DNA of 64,000 nucleotides, from positions 32,258 to 96,257 of the forward strand of contig MKTJ01000035.1 of the NCBI GenBank assembly GCA_001898225.1. The letters run 5' to 3'. The notes under the pieces are model-generated. The model worked only from the letters and a program-made list of their open reading frames with translations. It was not told the origin of the DNA and did no database searches. This stretch comes from Chloroflexi bacterium 54-19. GTDB lineage: Bacteria > Chloroflexota > Chloroflexia > Chloroheliales > Chloroheliaceae. The position numbers were made by a program, and so were the translations under genes. Below are positions 27,611 to 36,614 of the stretch, piece by piece. How positions within the stretch are numbered: the stretch's first letter is position 1; each line of letters opens with the position of its first letter.

Positions 27611-28666
27611 ATGCCCCAGGGAAAATGGCGTTTTGCAACTCAACTTGGCGATGCCGGGAAGGATGGTCTCCTGGCGGAAGCCCACGCGATTGAGGAGGCC
27701 GGGTTCGAAACGGCCTGGACCCCCGAACTTTACCGCAGCACTTTCGTGCCTCTCGCGGCGGTTGCCACCCAGACCTCGCACTTGCAACTCGGTAGCGGTA
27801 TCGCCCTTGCCTTCACTCGCAGCCCCCTGATTTTGGCTTTGAGCGCCCTCGACCTGGACGAATTTAGCGAGGGCCGCTTTGTCCTGGGTTTGGGGACCGG
27901 GGTCAAGCGGCTGAACGAAAGCTGGCACAACGTCGCGAACTACGGCCAACCCGCCCCCCACATGCGTGAGACGGTCGAGGTGGTCCGCCTCTTGATGGCA
28001 AAGGTCCATACCGGTGAACCGGTGGTCTACAAAGGCGAGTATTTCAACCTGGAAATAAAGGGTTTCCAGCGGCCTTTCCCACCCTTCCGCCAAAAAATCC
28101 CTATTCACATGGCCGGTATCCAGGAGAAGATGGTTGAGACTGCCGGGCAGGTTGCTGATGGCTTGCTGGGTCACCCGATTTGTTCGCCGCGCTGGATAAA
28201 AGAAGTCATTCTACCTCACCTGGCAACCGGCCTCGCTAAAGGGGGCCGCTCCCGCGAGGACTTCACCTATTCTCCTTCGATAACGGTTTCAATCGCGGCC
28301 AACGACAGCCCTGAAGCCCTCGCGGAAGCCCGCCGGGCCGCCCGAACTACCATCGCTTTTTACGGCACCGTCAAAACTTACGACCCTATCTGGGAAATGC
28401 ACGGCTTCCAGGCCCCCATAAACCAGGTGCGCAGGGCTTTTATACGCAACGACCACGCCGCTATGCTCGATGCCGTAACCGAGGAAATGGTGGACGTTTT
28501 TACGATTGCCGGGACCAAAGATACGGTTGTGGAAAGGTTGGCCGAACTGCGCGAGTTGGGTGATGTGTTGTGGGTGGGTGGACCAACCTATTACCTGCCC
28601 CCGGCGCAGATTGCCGAGTACCGCCAGCGCCTGTTCGGACTGGTGGCCGCCTTGAGTGGGAAGTAG
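27611..28666 (+). CDS. LLM-class (luciferase-like) flavin-dependent oxidoreductase
   Basis: TIM-barrel enzyme of the bacterial luciferase superfamily, 351 aa, using F420 or FMN. Visible signatures are EAHAIEEAGFETAWTPE near the start, LGSGIALAFTRSPL, EGRFVLGLGTGVKRLNESWH and the GEYFNLE segment, which together are typical of F420-dependent-type members. AGGAG lies 5 nt before the ATG. Its stop is directly followed by the ATG of the M29 peptidase gene, so the two are co-translated. Substrate unknown. Confidence 0.85.
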   Translation: MPQGKWRFATQLGDAGKDGLLAEAHAIEEAGFETAWTPELYRSTFVPLAAVATQTSHLQLGSGIALAFTRSPLILALSALDLDEFSEGRFVLGLGTGVKRLNESWHNVANYGQPAPHMRETVEVVRLLMAKVHTGEPVVYKGEYFNLEIKGFQRPFPPFRQKIPIHMAGIQEKMVETAGQVADGLLGHPICSPRWIKEVILPHLATGLAKGGRSREDFTYSPSITVSIAANDSPEALAEARRAARTTIAFYGTVKTYDPIWEMHGFQAPINQVRRAFIRNDHAAMLDAVTEEMVDVFTIAGTKDTVVERLAELRELGDVLWVGGPTYYLPPAQIAEYRQRLFGLVAALSGK

Positions 28667-29824
28667 ATGGACGGGAAAGCCTTCAATACAACTGAGGACG
28701 ACTTTTTAGGCCCGCTCCGGCGCTATGACCCGGTCGCCCGGCGCTTGTTGCGTATCAGCGCGAGGGTTAAAGCCGGGGAGCGGGTAACTATCCTGGGCCG
28801 GGCCGACAGCCTCGACTTTTGCGAAGCCCTCGAACTGGAATGCCGCCGCCTGGGGGCTTTCCCTTTCGTGGTGGTCGGTAGCGACGCCGCTTTGCTGGCC
28901 GCCCTTTCCGACGAAACTATTCCCGAAATTTTTCTGGCCCAGGCCAGTCCCCAACTGCTGGCCGCCCTCGAAGCCTCGGACCTCGTAATAACCACCTTTT
29001 TTGAAAGGGCCGAGCCGGGCCGTTTCGCTCATATCCCCCAGGCCCGCCAGCGTGCCCTCAAACAGAGCGAGGAAGCCCCCAGCAATATCATCTATGACGG
29101 AAAACGGCGCTGGATTGGCACCGAAGTCCCCACCCCCGGTCAGGCGGTCAGCCTGGGCCTCGATTGGCCCGTCCTGAATAAGCTGTTCTGGGAAGCCATG
29201 CAGGTCGATTATACCTCCCTGGCCGGACAGGCCCGCCAACTGGCGGAGCGATTGGGAAAAGCCCGGCAAATGCGTTTGCGAGATAGCCAGGGAAAAACCG
29301 ATTTTATTTTGCCCCAGGCTGCCGGGTCTCGCCCGCTCGAACTCGACGATGGTATCATCTCACCGGAAGATGTCGCGGGAGGGGCGGTCTATCTGAATTT
29401 GCCTTCGGGAGAGGTCTGTTTCGCCCCGCCGGAGCAAAGCGCCAGGGGAAAGGTCTTTATCGAAGCGACCTTCTGGCAGGGCCAGCCTATCCGGGGCCTG
29501 GAACTGGAATTTGAAGGGGGTATCGTCCGGCCCCTGCGCGCCGAGCAGGGTTTCGAGCTTTTCTGCGAGGTCGTACGGAACTCCGGCGGTGATTCGGCCC
29601 GGTTGGGCGAGTTCGGGATTGGCCTCAACCCGGCGGTGACGCGCCTGACCGGGTTAACTCTCCTGGATGAAAAGATGATTGGAACCTGCCACCTGGCCCT
29701 GGGCGAAAACCGGGCCCTCGGCGGCGTTAACGATAGCGCTTTACACTGGGACCTGGTCGTGGAAAACGCCATTTTAGAGGCGGACGGTGAGATTATACTA
29801 AAAGAGGGCCAATTTTACCTCTAG
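28667..29824 (+). CDS. Aminopeptidase, M29 family (thermophilic metalloprotease type)
   Basis: Cytosolic metallo-aminopeptidase of 385 aa. Family M29 uses two metals held by Glu, Glu, His, Tyr/His and Asp. Matching segments are NLPSGEVCF (about 243-251), GEFGIGLNP, IGTCHLALGEN with NDSALHWDLV near the C-terminus, holding the expected Glu, Glu, His and His-x-Asp. The N-terminal Rossmann-like half has DLVITTFFE. The ATG abuts the previous stop codon. The active-site cysteine-free HWD pattern is typical. Peptide specificity is broad in the family. Confidence 0.85.
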   Translation: MDGKAFNTTEDDFLGPLRRYDPVARRLLRISARVKAGERVTILGRADSLDFCEALELECRRLGAFPFVVVGSDAALLAALSDETIPEIFLAQASPQLLAALEASDLVITTFFERAEPGRFAHIPQARQRALKQSEEAPSNIIYDGKRRWIGTEVPTPGQAVSLGLDWPVLNKLFWEAMQVDYTSLAGQARQLAERLGKARQMRLRDSQGKTDFILPQAAGSRPLELDDGIISPEDVAGGAVYLNLPSGEVCFAPPEQSARGKVFIEATFWQGQPIRGLELEFEGGIVRPLRAEQGFELFCEVVRNSGGDSARLGEFGIGLNPAVTRLTGLTLLDEKMIGTCHLALGENRALGGVNDSALHWDLVVENAILEADGEIILKEGQFYL

Positions 29825-29828
29825 CCCT

Positions 29829-29859
29829 CTTATAACGACATATCCCTTATAAGTTTGTT
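29829..29859. terminator. Weak AT-rich hairpin between convergent genes
   Basis: CTTATAA (29829-29835) and TTATAAG (29847-29853) pair, then TTTGTTT follows. It lies between the M29 gene and the converging EamA gene. AT-only stem, so low confidence. Confidence 0.35.
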
Positions 29860-29875
29860 TAATTTTAATTTGAAA

Positions 29876-30940
29876 TCAGGCGGCGTCGGCGGCTGGAACA
29901 GGCTCGGCGGCCACTTTCCGGCGACGGCTGAATTTTACCCGGTAGATAATCATGCTGCCGACGATAAAGAACCCACCCGCGATTTGCCAGGGCACGATGG
30001 TTTCACCCAGGATTAAGGCCGCCGCGAAAACTCCCACGAACGGTTGCAAATAGGCGTAGAAGGCGGTGCGAGGCGCGCCAAGCTCTTTAATCCCGGTGAA
30101 CCAGAGCAGGTTCGTGATAACGACCGAGCCCAGAGTGGAATAGAGCAGGGCCAGCCAGGCGTTGGTAGGCATCAGGGTCATTTTGTTCCAGTCAAACTGG
30201 CCGAAAGCAAACGGTAACAACGCCGCCGACCCGATAAGCGACACATAGACGCTAATCAGGCTGGCCGAATAATGTTTCATGAGGGGGCGAATCATCGCGG
30301 TATAAGCCGCCCAGGAAGCCGCCGTCAGGATTGCCAGGCCGTCCCCGGCCAGGTTGCCGCCCAGCTTAGCGCCCGGCGCGGTCAGGATAATCAGGCTCAC
30401 CCCGGCGACCGCCAGCGGCAGGCTCAGCCAGTAATTCAGCCGGATTTTCTCCTGCCCCATCAGCCAGGCAAAGATAGTGGCGAAGGAAGGTGTAGCCGCC
30501 ATTAAGAGCGACACCTCCGACGAGGTGGTGTTGCTGAGCGCGTAGACAAACAGAACCTGGTTTAAGAAGATGCCCATCAAAGCGGCCCCGACCATCAAAG
30601 GCACGTGCTGCCACCTGATTTTCAGGGAACCTTCTTTTAACTTAACATAAACTGCAAAGATGATTCCGGCAGTCCCAAAGCGGATGAGCGAAGTTTCGAG
30701 CGGCTGCATGTATTGCAGGATGCTTTTGACAAGAGGCACGTTAAAAGCCCACATAGTCACACAGGCCAGCACCATCAGGTCGGCTATTTGAAAGGTTTTC
30801 TGGTGGGCCGGGGAAACGGGTGGTTCAGGGGCGGGAAAGGTATCGCTGCCGGTGGCGGGAGCCAGGACGACCTGGGTATCTTCAGGGTGGCGGCCTTCCG
30901 GCTTAAAATCAAAATCAACTACACGGTCGGTGGTCTCCAA
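29876..30940 (-). CDS. EamA/DMT-superfamily transporter
   Basis: Drug/metabolite transporter of 354 aa with two EamA repeats and about ten helices (residues about 55-335), an N-terminal hydrophilic stretch of about 45 residues and a charged C-terminus. Members export amino acids, nucleosides or drugs. Typical pieces are WAFNVPLVK in helix 1 and PTFATIFAWL-like ATPSFATIFAWLMGQE. The start is TTG at 30940 with AGGAG 8 nt upstream. Two perfect palindromes at 31052-31079 lie about 110 nt upstream and may be repressor sites. Confidence 0.85.
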   Translation of the reverse strand: METTDRVVDFDFKPEGRHPEDTQVVLAPATGSDTFPAPEPPVSPAHQKTFQIADLMVLACVTMWAFNVPLVKSILQYMQPLETSLIRFGTAGIIFAVYVKLKEGSLKIRWQHVPLMVGAALMGIFLNQVLFVYALSNTTSSEVSLLMAATPSFATIFAWLMGQEKIRLNYWLSLPLAVAGVSLIILTAPGAKLGGNLAGDGLAILTAASWAAYTAMIRPLMKHYSASLISVYVSLIGSAALLPFAFGQFDWNKMTLMPTNAWLALLYSTLGSVVITNLLWFTGIKELGAPRTAFYAYLQPFVGVFAAALILGETIVPWQIAGGFFIVGSMIIYRVKFSRRRKVAAEPVPAADAA

Positions 30941-31051
30941 CCTAAAAACTCCTGCTTATTCTGCCAGGGACGTTGAATGGGAACGTCGAGCGCGGTTTAT
31001 CTTCCAAAAAGTATATAAAGGGGTCAGATTGCTTCTTTGCAAGCAAACATC

Positions 31052-31079
31052 TAACGCGGCGCGTTAAATTGTATACAAT
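31052..31079. promoter_or_regulatory. Paired palindromic operators upstream of the EamA gene
   Basis: TAACGCG-G-CGCGTTA (31052-31066) and ATTGTATACAAT (31068-31079) are perfect palindromes one base apart. The second matches the FadR-type GntR consensus TNGTNNACNA. No GntR gene lies in the window, so the regulator would act from elsewhere. They sit upstream of the EamA gene and downstream of the small minus-strand gene. Confidence 0.5.
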
Positions 31080-31149
31080 ATGAACCTTATAAGGAATAGG
31101 GGCGTTGCAAATCCGCCAAATAGCCTATTTTTAAGGGTAGACCAAAGAC

Positions 31150-31353
31150 TTATTCGTATTCGGCGGCAACGCTTGTCTGCAAGACCCACTCCAGGGTCGT
31201 TATTACCCCGCTCAGGTTGGCGATTTCCTCGGCCAATTCCTCGCTACCCTCCCGGTCGTGAGCTCTTTCAGCCTTCTTTTCCTCGGCTAACAGTTCCCGG
31301 CGCGCTTCCACTGCTTCGCGCAGCCTTTCCTGGCATTCTGCTTCGGTACGCAT
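31150..31353 (-). CDS. Small coiled-coil protein, unknown function
   Basis: 67-residue hydrophilic, Glu/Arg/Ala-rich protein predicted to be one or two long helices (ERLREAVEARRELLAEEKKAERA and the following EELAEEIANL). Start chosen at the ATG 31353, which has GGAG 7 nt upstream; a longer in-frame reading to 31569 lacks coding character. No family recognised. It reads toward the operator pair and away from the 31591 gene. Confidence 0.55.
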   Translation of the reverse strand: MRTEAECQERLREAVEARRELLAEEKKAERAHDREGSEELAEEIANLSGVITTLEWVLQTSVAAEYE

Positions 31354-31590
31354 ATCCGCTCCTAATTTCTGCTGTTTTTGCAAGCTTACTCTAAAAATCG
31401 TTTGCGCCATTACCCTAGCAAACGGATTAACCCCTCTTAAGTTTATCATCGGAACCCGACTTCGTCCACACCTGCCCCGAATGTGAAGACCGCCCAATTG
31501 TGCTATTATCTTACAAATTCGACATACTTTGAATATTACCGGTCCAGATTTTAACAGGCAAAACCGCAATACGTAGGAGATAACACCGCA

Positions 31591-31929
31591 ATGGCAAAAG
31601 AAATCGTTATTTCAACCGATGCTGACCCGAAAAGTTCCAAATATTTTGTCTGGCAGATGGACGAACAGGAGGCCGAGCAGGTTAAAGAAGCTATCGGCGA
31701 TATGGATTTGAATTTCCCGCTCCTTTCAACCCTTTCGGACTATCACGAGGATTTTTTGTGCGAAGGGGAACGGCTGCTGGGTCTGATGCAGGAAACGGTC
31801 GAACTGGAAATGAACCTGGAAGAACACCACCGCGAGACCAAGACCCTGGTTAAACTTTTGACAATGATTGGTGGCCTCGCGGCTCTCAGCCACGACCACA
31901 AACTGGGTGTCTACGCTTATGGCGATTAA
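31591..31929 (+). CDS. Small acidic protein, unknown function
   Basis: 112 aa, acidic, probably cytosolic. No family recognised. The N-terminus MAKEIVISTDADPKSSKYF looks like a short beta hairpin; the middle is helical and Leu-rich, and the C-terminus carries a GGLAAL turn and HDHK. GGAG (about 10 nt) precedes the ATG. It is 69 nt ahead of the GT2 gene on the same strand. Confidence 0.6.
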   Translation: MAKEIVISTDADPKSSKYFVWQMDEQEAEQVKEAIGDMDLNFPLLSTLSDYHEDFLCEGERLLGLMQETVELEMNLEEHHRETKTLVKLLTMIGGLAALSHDHKLGVYAYGD

Positions 31930-31998
31930 AGGTTCGCAACCTGAGGGTTCGTACCTAAAACCCGAAAGTTTGCCACCCGTTAGCTGGGAGCTTCCCTG

Positions 31999-33018
31999 AT
32001 GACCTTTACCCGGCCCGTTTCGGTAGTTATGACCGTCTTTAATGAAGCGGATAATATCGAAACAGTACTCCGTACCCTTCTCGCGCAGACCCGCCCGCCT
32101 GACGAAATCGTTATTGTGGATGGCGGCTCGACCGATGGCACCTCCGGTGTTATTGAACAATTGGCCCAGGATACCGCCTCGCTCGGCCCGACCCGGTTAA
32201 CATACCTGGTCCGTCCCGGTGCGAACATCTCCCAGGGCCGTAATGCCGCTATCGCCGCCGCTACCCACGAACTGATTGCGGTCACCGATGCCGGGGTCAG
32301 GCTTAACTCCGACTGGCTGGAAAACCTGACCGCGCCTTTTTCCAGGGATGGCAAAGCGACAGGGGTTGAAGTGGTCGCGGGTTTCTTCCGGGCCGACCCC
32401 GACCCGGCATCACCTTTCCAGGTCGCTATGGGCGCCACGGTCCTCCCGGTCGAGGATGAAATTGAACCCGAAAAGTTTTTGCCTTCGAGCCGTTCGGTCG
32501 CCTTTACTCGCCGGGCCTGGCAGGCAGCGGGAGGTTACCCGGAGTGGCTCGATTACTGCGAAGACCTCATTTTTGACCTGAATTTGAAGGAAAAAGGCTT
32601 TGCTTTTGCCTGGCAGCCTTCCGCCCTGGCCCTTTTTGCCCCGCGCCGTTCGCTCAAAGCCTTCTGGTTACAGTACTACCGCTATGCGCGAGGTGACGGT
32701 AAAGCCAATCTATTTTTAAAGCGACATCTTTTGCGTTATTTTACCTATGGGGTGGCAGCCCCGGTCGGTTTGGTTGGAGCCTGGCGTTTCCCCTGGCTGG
32801 GTGTACTTGTGGTAGGGGCGGGTCTGGCTTACCTACGCCAGCCCTATCGCCGTCTTTTTATTTATGAAACCGGTTTTAAGAAACTCCCGTTGGCCGGGAA
32901 AATCGCGGCGGTTGGGTGGGTCCCGGTCATCCGAGCCACCGGGGATTTTGCCAAGATGGCAGGTTATCCACCGGGGAGGGCCTGGCGTAAACGAAATTCA
33001 GGAAAGATTACCGGTTAA
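31999..33018 (+). CDS. Family 2 glycosyltransferase
   Basis: GT-A enzyme of 339 aa that probably transfers a sugar from a nucleotide sugar to a lipid or glycan at the cytosolic face. SVVMTVFNEADNIETVL begins the fold, VDGGSTDGT (40-48) is the nucleotide-binding segment, and TDAG (96-99) takes the place of the metal-binding DxD. One hydrophobic segment near 243-265 may anchor it to the membrane, followed by a basic tail. GGGAG about 8 nt upstream supports the ATG. Acceptor unknown; WcaA/ExoA-like rather than dolichol-phosphate-mannose synthase-like. Confidence 0.85.
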   Translation: MTFTRPVSVVMTVFNEADNIETVLRTLLAQTRPPDEIVIVDGGSTDGTSGVIEQLAQDTASLGPTRLTYLVRPGANISQGRNAAIAAATHELIAVTDAGVRLNSDWLENLTAPFSRDGKATGVEVVAGFFRADPDPASPFQVAMGATVLPVEDEIEPEKFLPSSRSVAFTRRAWQAAGGYPEWLDYCEDLIFDLNLKEKGFAFAWQPSALALFAPRRSLKAFWLQYYRYARGDGKANLFLKRHLLRYFTYGVAAPVGLVGAWRFPWLGVLVVGAGLAYLRQPYRRLFIYETGFKKLPLAGKIAAVGWVPVIRATGDFAKMAGYPPGRAWRKRNSGKITG

Positions 33019-33080
33019 TTAAAGGGCCTAAATTTCCTAATTTTGTGAGGGAAAAAGGGTTTTCAGCCACGCCGGGATAG

Positions 33081-33089
33081 TGGTATAAT
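33081..33089 (+). promoter_or_regulatory. Extended -10 promoter upstream of the TPR gene
   Basis: TGGTATAAT is a complete extended -10 element. It lies about 140 nt before the TPR-protein start at 33232, giving a moderate leader. No strong -35. Confidence 0.5.
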
Positions 33090-33231
33090 TTCAAAAGAAT
33101 GTTATGTAGACCCACCGTTATGGTTTCCGCTATGGTCTCAGTCGTCCAAAAATTCTTTAAATTGTTACTGATAACGTTTTCACGCAGATTCGGATAAAAA
33201 CTCAAGGGAAGAGACAAGGGCAAATTAAGCT

Positions 33232-36200
33232 ATGGCCGAGGTAAATCAGAGTTTCGAGGCCGCGATGCGCCGGGGCCGCGAGTTGGGCGCTGCTGGAAAC
33301 TGGTCTAAAGCTCTCACCGAATATATCCGGGCGGCTCAGCTTATCCCAACCGACATTTCCGCTCGTTACGGCCTGGCAATGGCCCTCTTTAAAATCGGCC
33401 AGCTTGACCAGGCCCAACAACAGTTCCAGGGAATTGTCAGGATTCAACCCCAGAACGCCGACGCCTGGCGCGGGTTGGCCGAACTCTACTCCCAGGCCGG
33501 GAATACCTCCAGGGCGGTCCAGACCTACGAACAGCTAAAAGACCTCTACCAGCGCACCAACCGCAATCGCGAAGTGGGCGAAGTCCTCCAGCAAATTATC
33601 AAAATTGACCCCGGCAACGCCCCCGCCTACCGCGAACTTATGGACCGGGCCAAGGCCAGGGGTGACCGCAAGACTGCTGCCTCCCTTATTCTGACATTGG
33701 GTCGGCACTATCAATCCGTGGGCGAACTCGATAATGCTCTTTCGAGCGCCAACGAAGCCCTGTTTCTAATTCCCGATTTGCCGGAAGCCAAAAGCTTTAA
33801 GGAAGAACTGACTCGCCCCGCCGCCGATAATTTTTCGGCTAACGGTTCCGAACCGGGTGAGGTCGACCCCCGCGATTTTACGACGTCCGAAATGCGAGAA
33901 GCGACCATCCAGGGTTTGATTGCCAGCGCCGAAGAATCACTCAACCGGGGCGATACCGGCCCGGCCCTCCGTAATTACGAACTGGCCGTAGAAGCCGGTT
34001 CGACCCGTTCCGATGTCTTTTACAGCATCGGCAAACTCTACGCCGACCAGGGCCAGACCGACCGCGCCGTAGAATATCTCCGTAAGGCTACCGGGGACTC
34101 CGATTACGCTGTCTCGGCTTATTACAGTATCGGCCAGGCTTACGCTGCCGAGGAGCGTTTTCCCGAAGCCGAGGGCGGGTACTGGGATGCCATCAACCAT
34201 ATCGACTTGCAGACAATTAGCCGGGACGACATTGACGACCTGATTGATATGTACGACGAGTTAGGCGACGTTCTGCTCCGGCAGGGCAAAGATAAGGAAG
34301 CTTCTGACCTTTACAATCGCCTGGTCAACTTTATCAACAGCCGCCAGTTCCGCACCGATAAAACGGCCGTTACCATTATCAAGGCCCGTGAGTTAAACGA
34401 TAAACTTCAACCGCCCACAACCCAGATGGTTCCAAGCGAAGCTGATGGCTCGATGACAAGTTCGATCCGGTTTGGGAACGAGGTTGCCGAGGCAGCCACC
34501 GAAGAAGGCGGCCAACCGGTTACCGACGGGCTAAGCTCAACCAACCTGCCCCCGGTTGGCACCTTCGCCAACCCGGACGCGCCTGTCCGTGCCCCGGTGG
34601 TGGTCCAGGCCATTCCCTCGGCTTTTCCCTACAGGTTGATTGAAATGGACCCCCTGCCCGCGGCCCGGCCCTATTTACGGGCTGCCGAAGAATTTATGAA
34701 GCAGCGCAAGTTTAACGCGGCGGTGGACGCTTCCCAGGAACTTATCCGGTATTTCCCCTACTATCTTCCGGCCCAGGCTATTCTGGCCGAAATCATGGTC
34801 GCTCTCGACCGGGTAGAGCAGGCCCGCACCAAGTACCAGTTCGTGGTGGATGTCTACCAGTTGCGCCAGGATACCCCGCGTTCGCTCGAAGTTTACAAAC
34901 GGCTGGGGACGCTCAGCGCCGATAATATCGCCTTACGGACTAAACTGGCGAACCTGTTGATTCAGAATAACCAGCAAGATGCCGCCGCCGATGTTTTGCT
35001 GGCGACAATTAACAGCTATGTCAATAACGGTCAACTCGAACGGGCCCTTGAAGAATGCCGCCGTTTGCGCCAGATGGCCCCTGCGAGTGTACCGGTCCGG
35101 CTTCAATTCGCAGAACTTTTAACCCAATTGGAACGTTATGCAGAGGCGATGCCTGAATTACGGCAGGTGCTTGAGCATGAACCGGGGAATATACGGGCCC
35201 TGGCACTCCTGAATATAAACGGGTTCCTGGCAAACCAGGCTGAGATTCGCTGGGCCAGCTTGCAAACAATGGTCGAGCGGGCCCGTCAGAAGGCCGAAGA
35301 CCTGAAAACGCTCCAGGACTATTACCAGCGCTCGGCCCTCTTTTACGGCCAACCGGCTATCTATTACGCCCTTGGTTGTTTGTACCTTGAAGGTAAACAA
35401 ATGCCCCAGGCCGAACGCGCCTTCGAGCAGGGGTTGGAAGAACTTGAAAGAGGGCCAAAACCCGGCCAGAATATTTACGGGCCGCTCCTTCACTGGGAAC
35501 TTGGCAGGTTGACCGCTGAGAGCCAGCCTAATACGGCCCTGAACCATCTTGAAATCGCAGCAACTCAGGCCGAGCAGGTAGACCCGGCCCAGTACGCCGC
35601 TAACAGCATGGTGTATGGAAAATTGCCCGGTAAACTGGATATGAAACGCCAACTGGCCCAGGGCTACCGCCAGCAAGGTCAGACAGATAAGGCGATTGGG
35701 GCCTACCGCCAGCTTAAAAAATTAGTCCCGTTTGACCGTCAGGTCCATACCGAACTGGCCGACCTCTATTTTAACCAGGGTCACCTGAACGATGCCCTGG
35801 GCGAATTGGCCGAATTGGTTTCGCATTTCGAGGAAACCGGCCAGACCGATAGCTCGATTGAAGTGTTGCGCGAGATGGTTGGATTGGCCCCCAGTAACAT
35901 CATGGTACGCGATAAACTGAGCCAGGTTTATCACCGGCGTGGTATGATAGATGAAGGTCTGAAAGAACTTGATGAATTGGCCGAGTTGCAGCGTAAAAAC
36001 GGTCGCTTAAAAGACGCCGTCCGCACCTTACAAAGGGCCGCCGAGGTTTACTGGATGCTGGGTAAACAGGAACCGGCCTACGAGCTTTACGACCGCATTG
36101 TACGGATTTCTCCCGGCGATGTGGAAGCGCGCCAGCAACTGGTCAACCGGAATTTGATGGCCGGACGGGTAAAGGAAGCAGTCGAAGAACAGAGAATGAT

Positions 36201-36462
36201 TGCGCAGATTTGTCTGCAATCCGACAATACCCAGGAAGCGATTGCCGCTTTGCACCAGGTTATCGGCCTGGCGCCTGAAGATACCAGGGCTTACTTCCAG
36301 CTTGCCAGCGTCCTGTCCAGTATCAACGAGTACGGCCAGGCTTACCGGCTCTACCAGCGTATTTTGCGGTTAGAACCTGATAACCAGAAGGCCCGGAGTT
36401 TACTCGAACAGGCCCAGAAAAAAGCGGTTGAGACCGGTCAGGTTAAGGCCGAAAGAACATAA
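33232..36462 (+). CDS. Giant TPR-repeat protein
   Basis: 1076 aa, almost entirely tetratricopeptide repeats in two blocks (about 1-390 and 476-1076) split by a flexible Ser/Pro-rich linker (about 393-475). Typical units are YGLAMALFKIGQLDQAQQQF and FYSIGKLYADQGQTDRAVEYL. No signal peptide or membrane segment and no catalytic domain, so it is a cytosolic scaffold or assembly platform. It is followed on the same strand, after 152 nt, by cdaA-cdaR and a GT39 gene, and preceded by a GT2; a link to envelope synthesis or its regulation is inferred from context. Confidence 0.85.
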   Translation: MAEVNQSFEAAMRRGRELGAAGNWSKALTEYIRAAQLIPTDISARYGLAMALFKIGQLDQAQQQFQGIVRIQPQNADAWRGLAELYSQAGNTSRAVQTYEQLKDLYQRTNRNREVGEVLQQIIKIDPGNAPAYRELMDRAKARGDRKTAASLILTLGRHYQSVGELDNALSSANEALFLIPDLPEAKSFKEELTRPAADNFSANGSEPGEVDPRDFTTSEMREATIQGLIASAEESLNRGDTGPALRNYELAVEAGSTRSDVFYSIGKLYADQGQTDRAVEYLRKATGDSDYAVSAYYSIGQAYAAEERFPEAEGGYWDAINHIDLQTISRDDIDDLIDMYDELGDVLLRQGKDKEASDLYNRLVNFINSRQFRTDKTAVTIIKARELNDKLQPPTTQMVPSEADGSMTSSIRFGNEVAEAATEEGGQPVTDGLSSTNLPPVGTFANPDAPVRAPVVVQAIPSAFPYRLIEMDPLPAARPYLRAAEEFMKQRKFNAAVDASQELIRYFPYYLPAQAILAEIMVALDRVEQARTKYQFVVDVYQLRQDTPRSLEVYKRLGTLSADNIALRTKLANLLIQNNQQDAAADVLLATINSYVNNGQLERALEECRRLRQMAPASVPVRLQFAELLTQLERYAEAMPELRQVLEHEPGNIRALALLNINGFLANQAEIRWASLQTMVERARQKAEDLKTLQDYYQRSALFYGQPAIYYALGCLYLEGKQMPQAERAFEQGLEELERGPKPGQNIYGPLLHWELGRLTAESQPNTALNHLEIAATQAEQVDPAQYAANSMVYGKLPGKLDMKRQLAQGYRQQGQTDKAIGAYRQLKKLVPFDRQVHTELADLYFNQGHLNDALGELAELVSHFEETGQTDSSIEVLREMVGLAPSNIMVRDKLSQVYHRRGMIDEGLKELDELAELQRKNGRLKDAVRTLQRAAEVYWMLGKQEPAYELYDRIVRISPGDVEARQQLVNRNLMAGRVKEAVEEQRMIAQICLQSDNTQEAIAALHQVIGLAPEDTRAYFQLASVLSSINEYGQAYRLYQRILRLEPDNQKARSLLEQAQKKAVETGQVKAERT

Positions 36463-36614
36463 TTTTTCAGTTGGGAGCGACCCCCTGCTTTTCCCGGTTA
36501 AATGTTCCGAGGTTAAGGGTTGCTTTTTATAGGCCGCCAGGGTTGCAGGGTAGGGGGCGGTAGTTAGGTTGTGGAGAACCGATTTCCGGTATCTACTTAA
36601 TAACTTGATTTAGC

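Noticed and set aside
36463..36614. G/C-rich short inverted repeats before cdaA
   Set aside because: Complementary pieces such as CCCCCT and AGGGGG are too short and dispersed to call a terminator or riboswitch.
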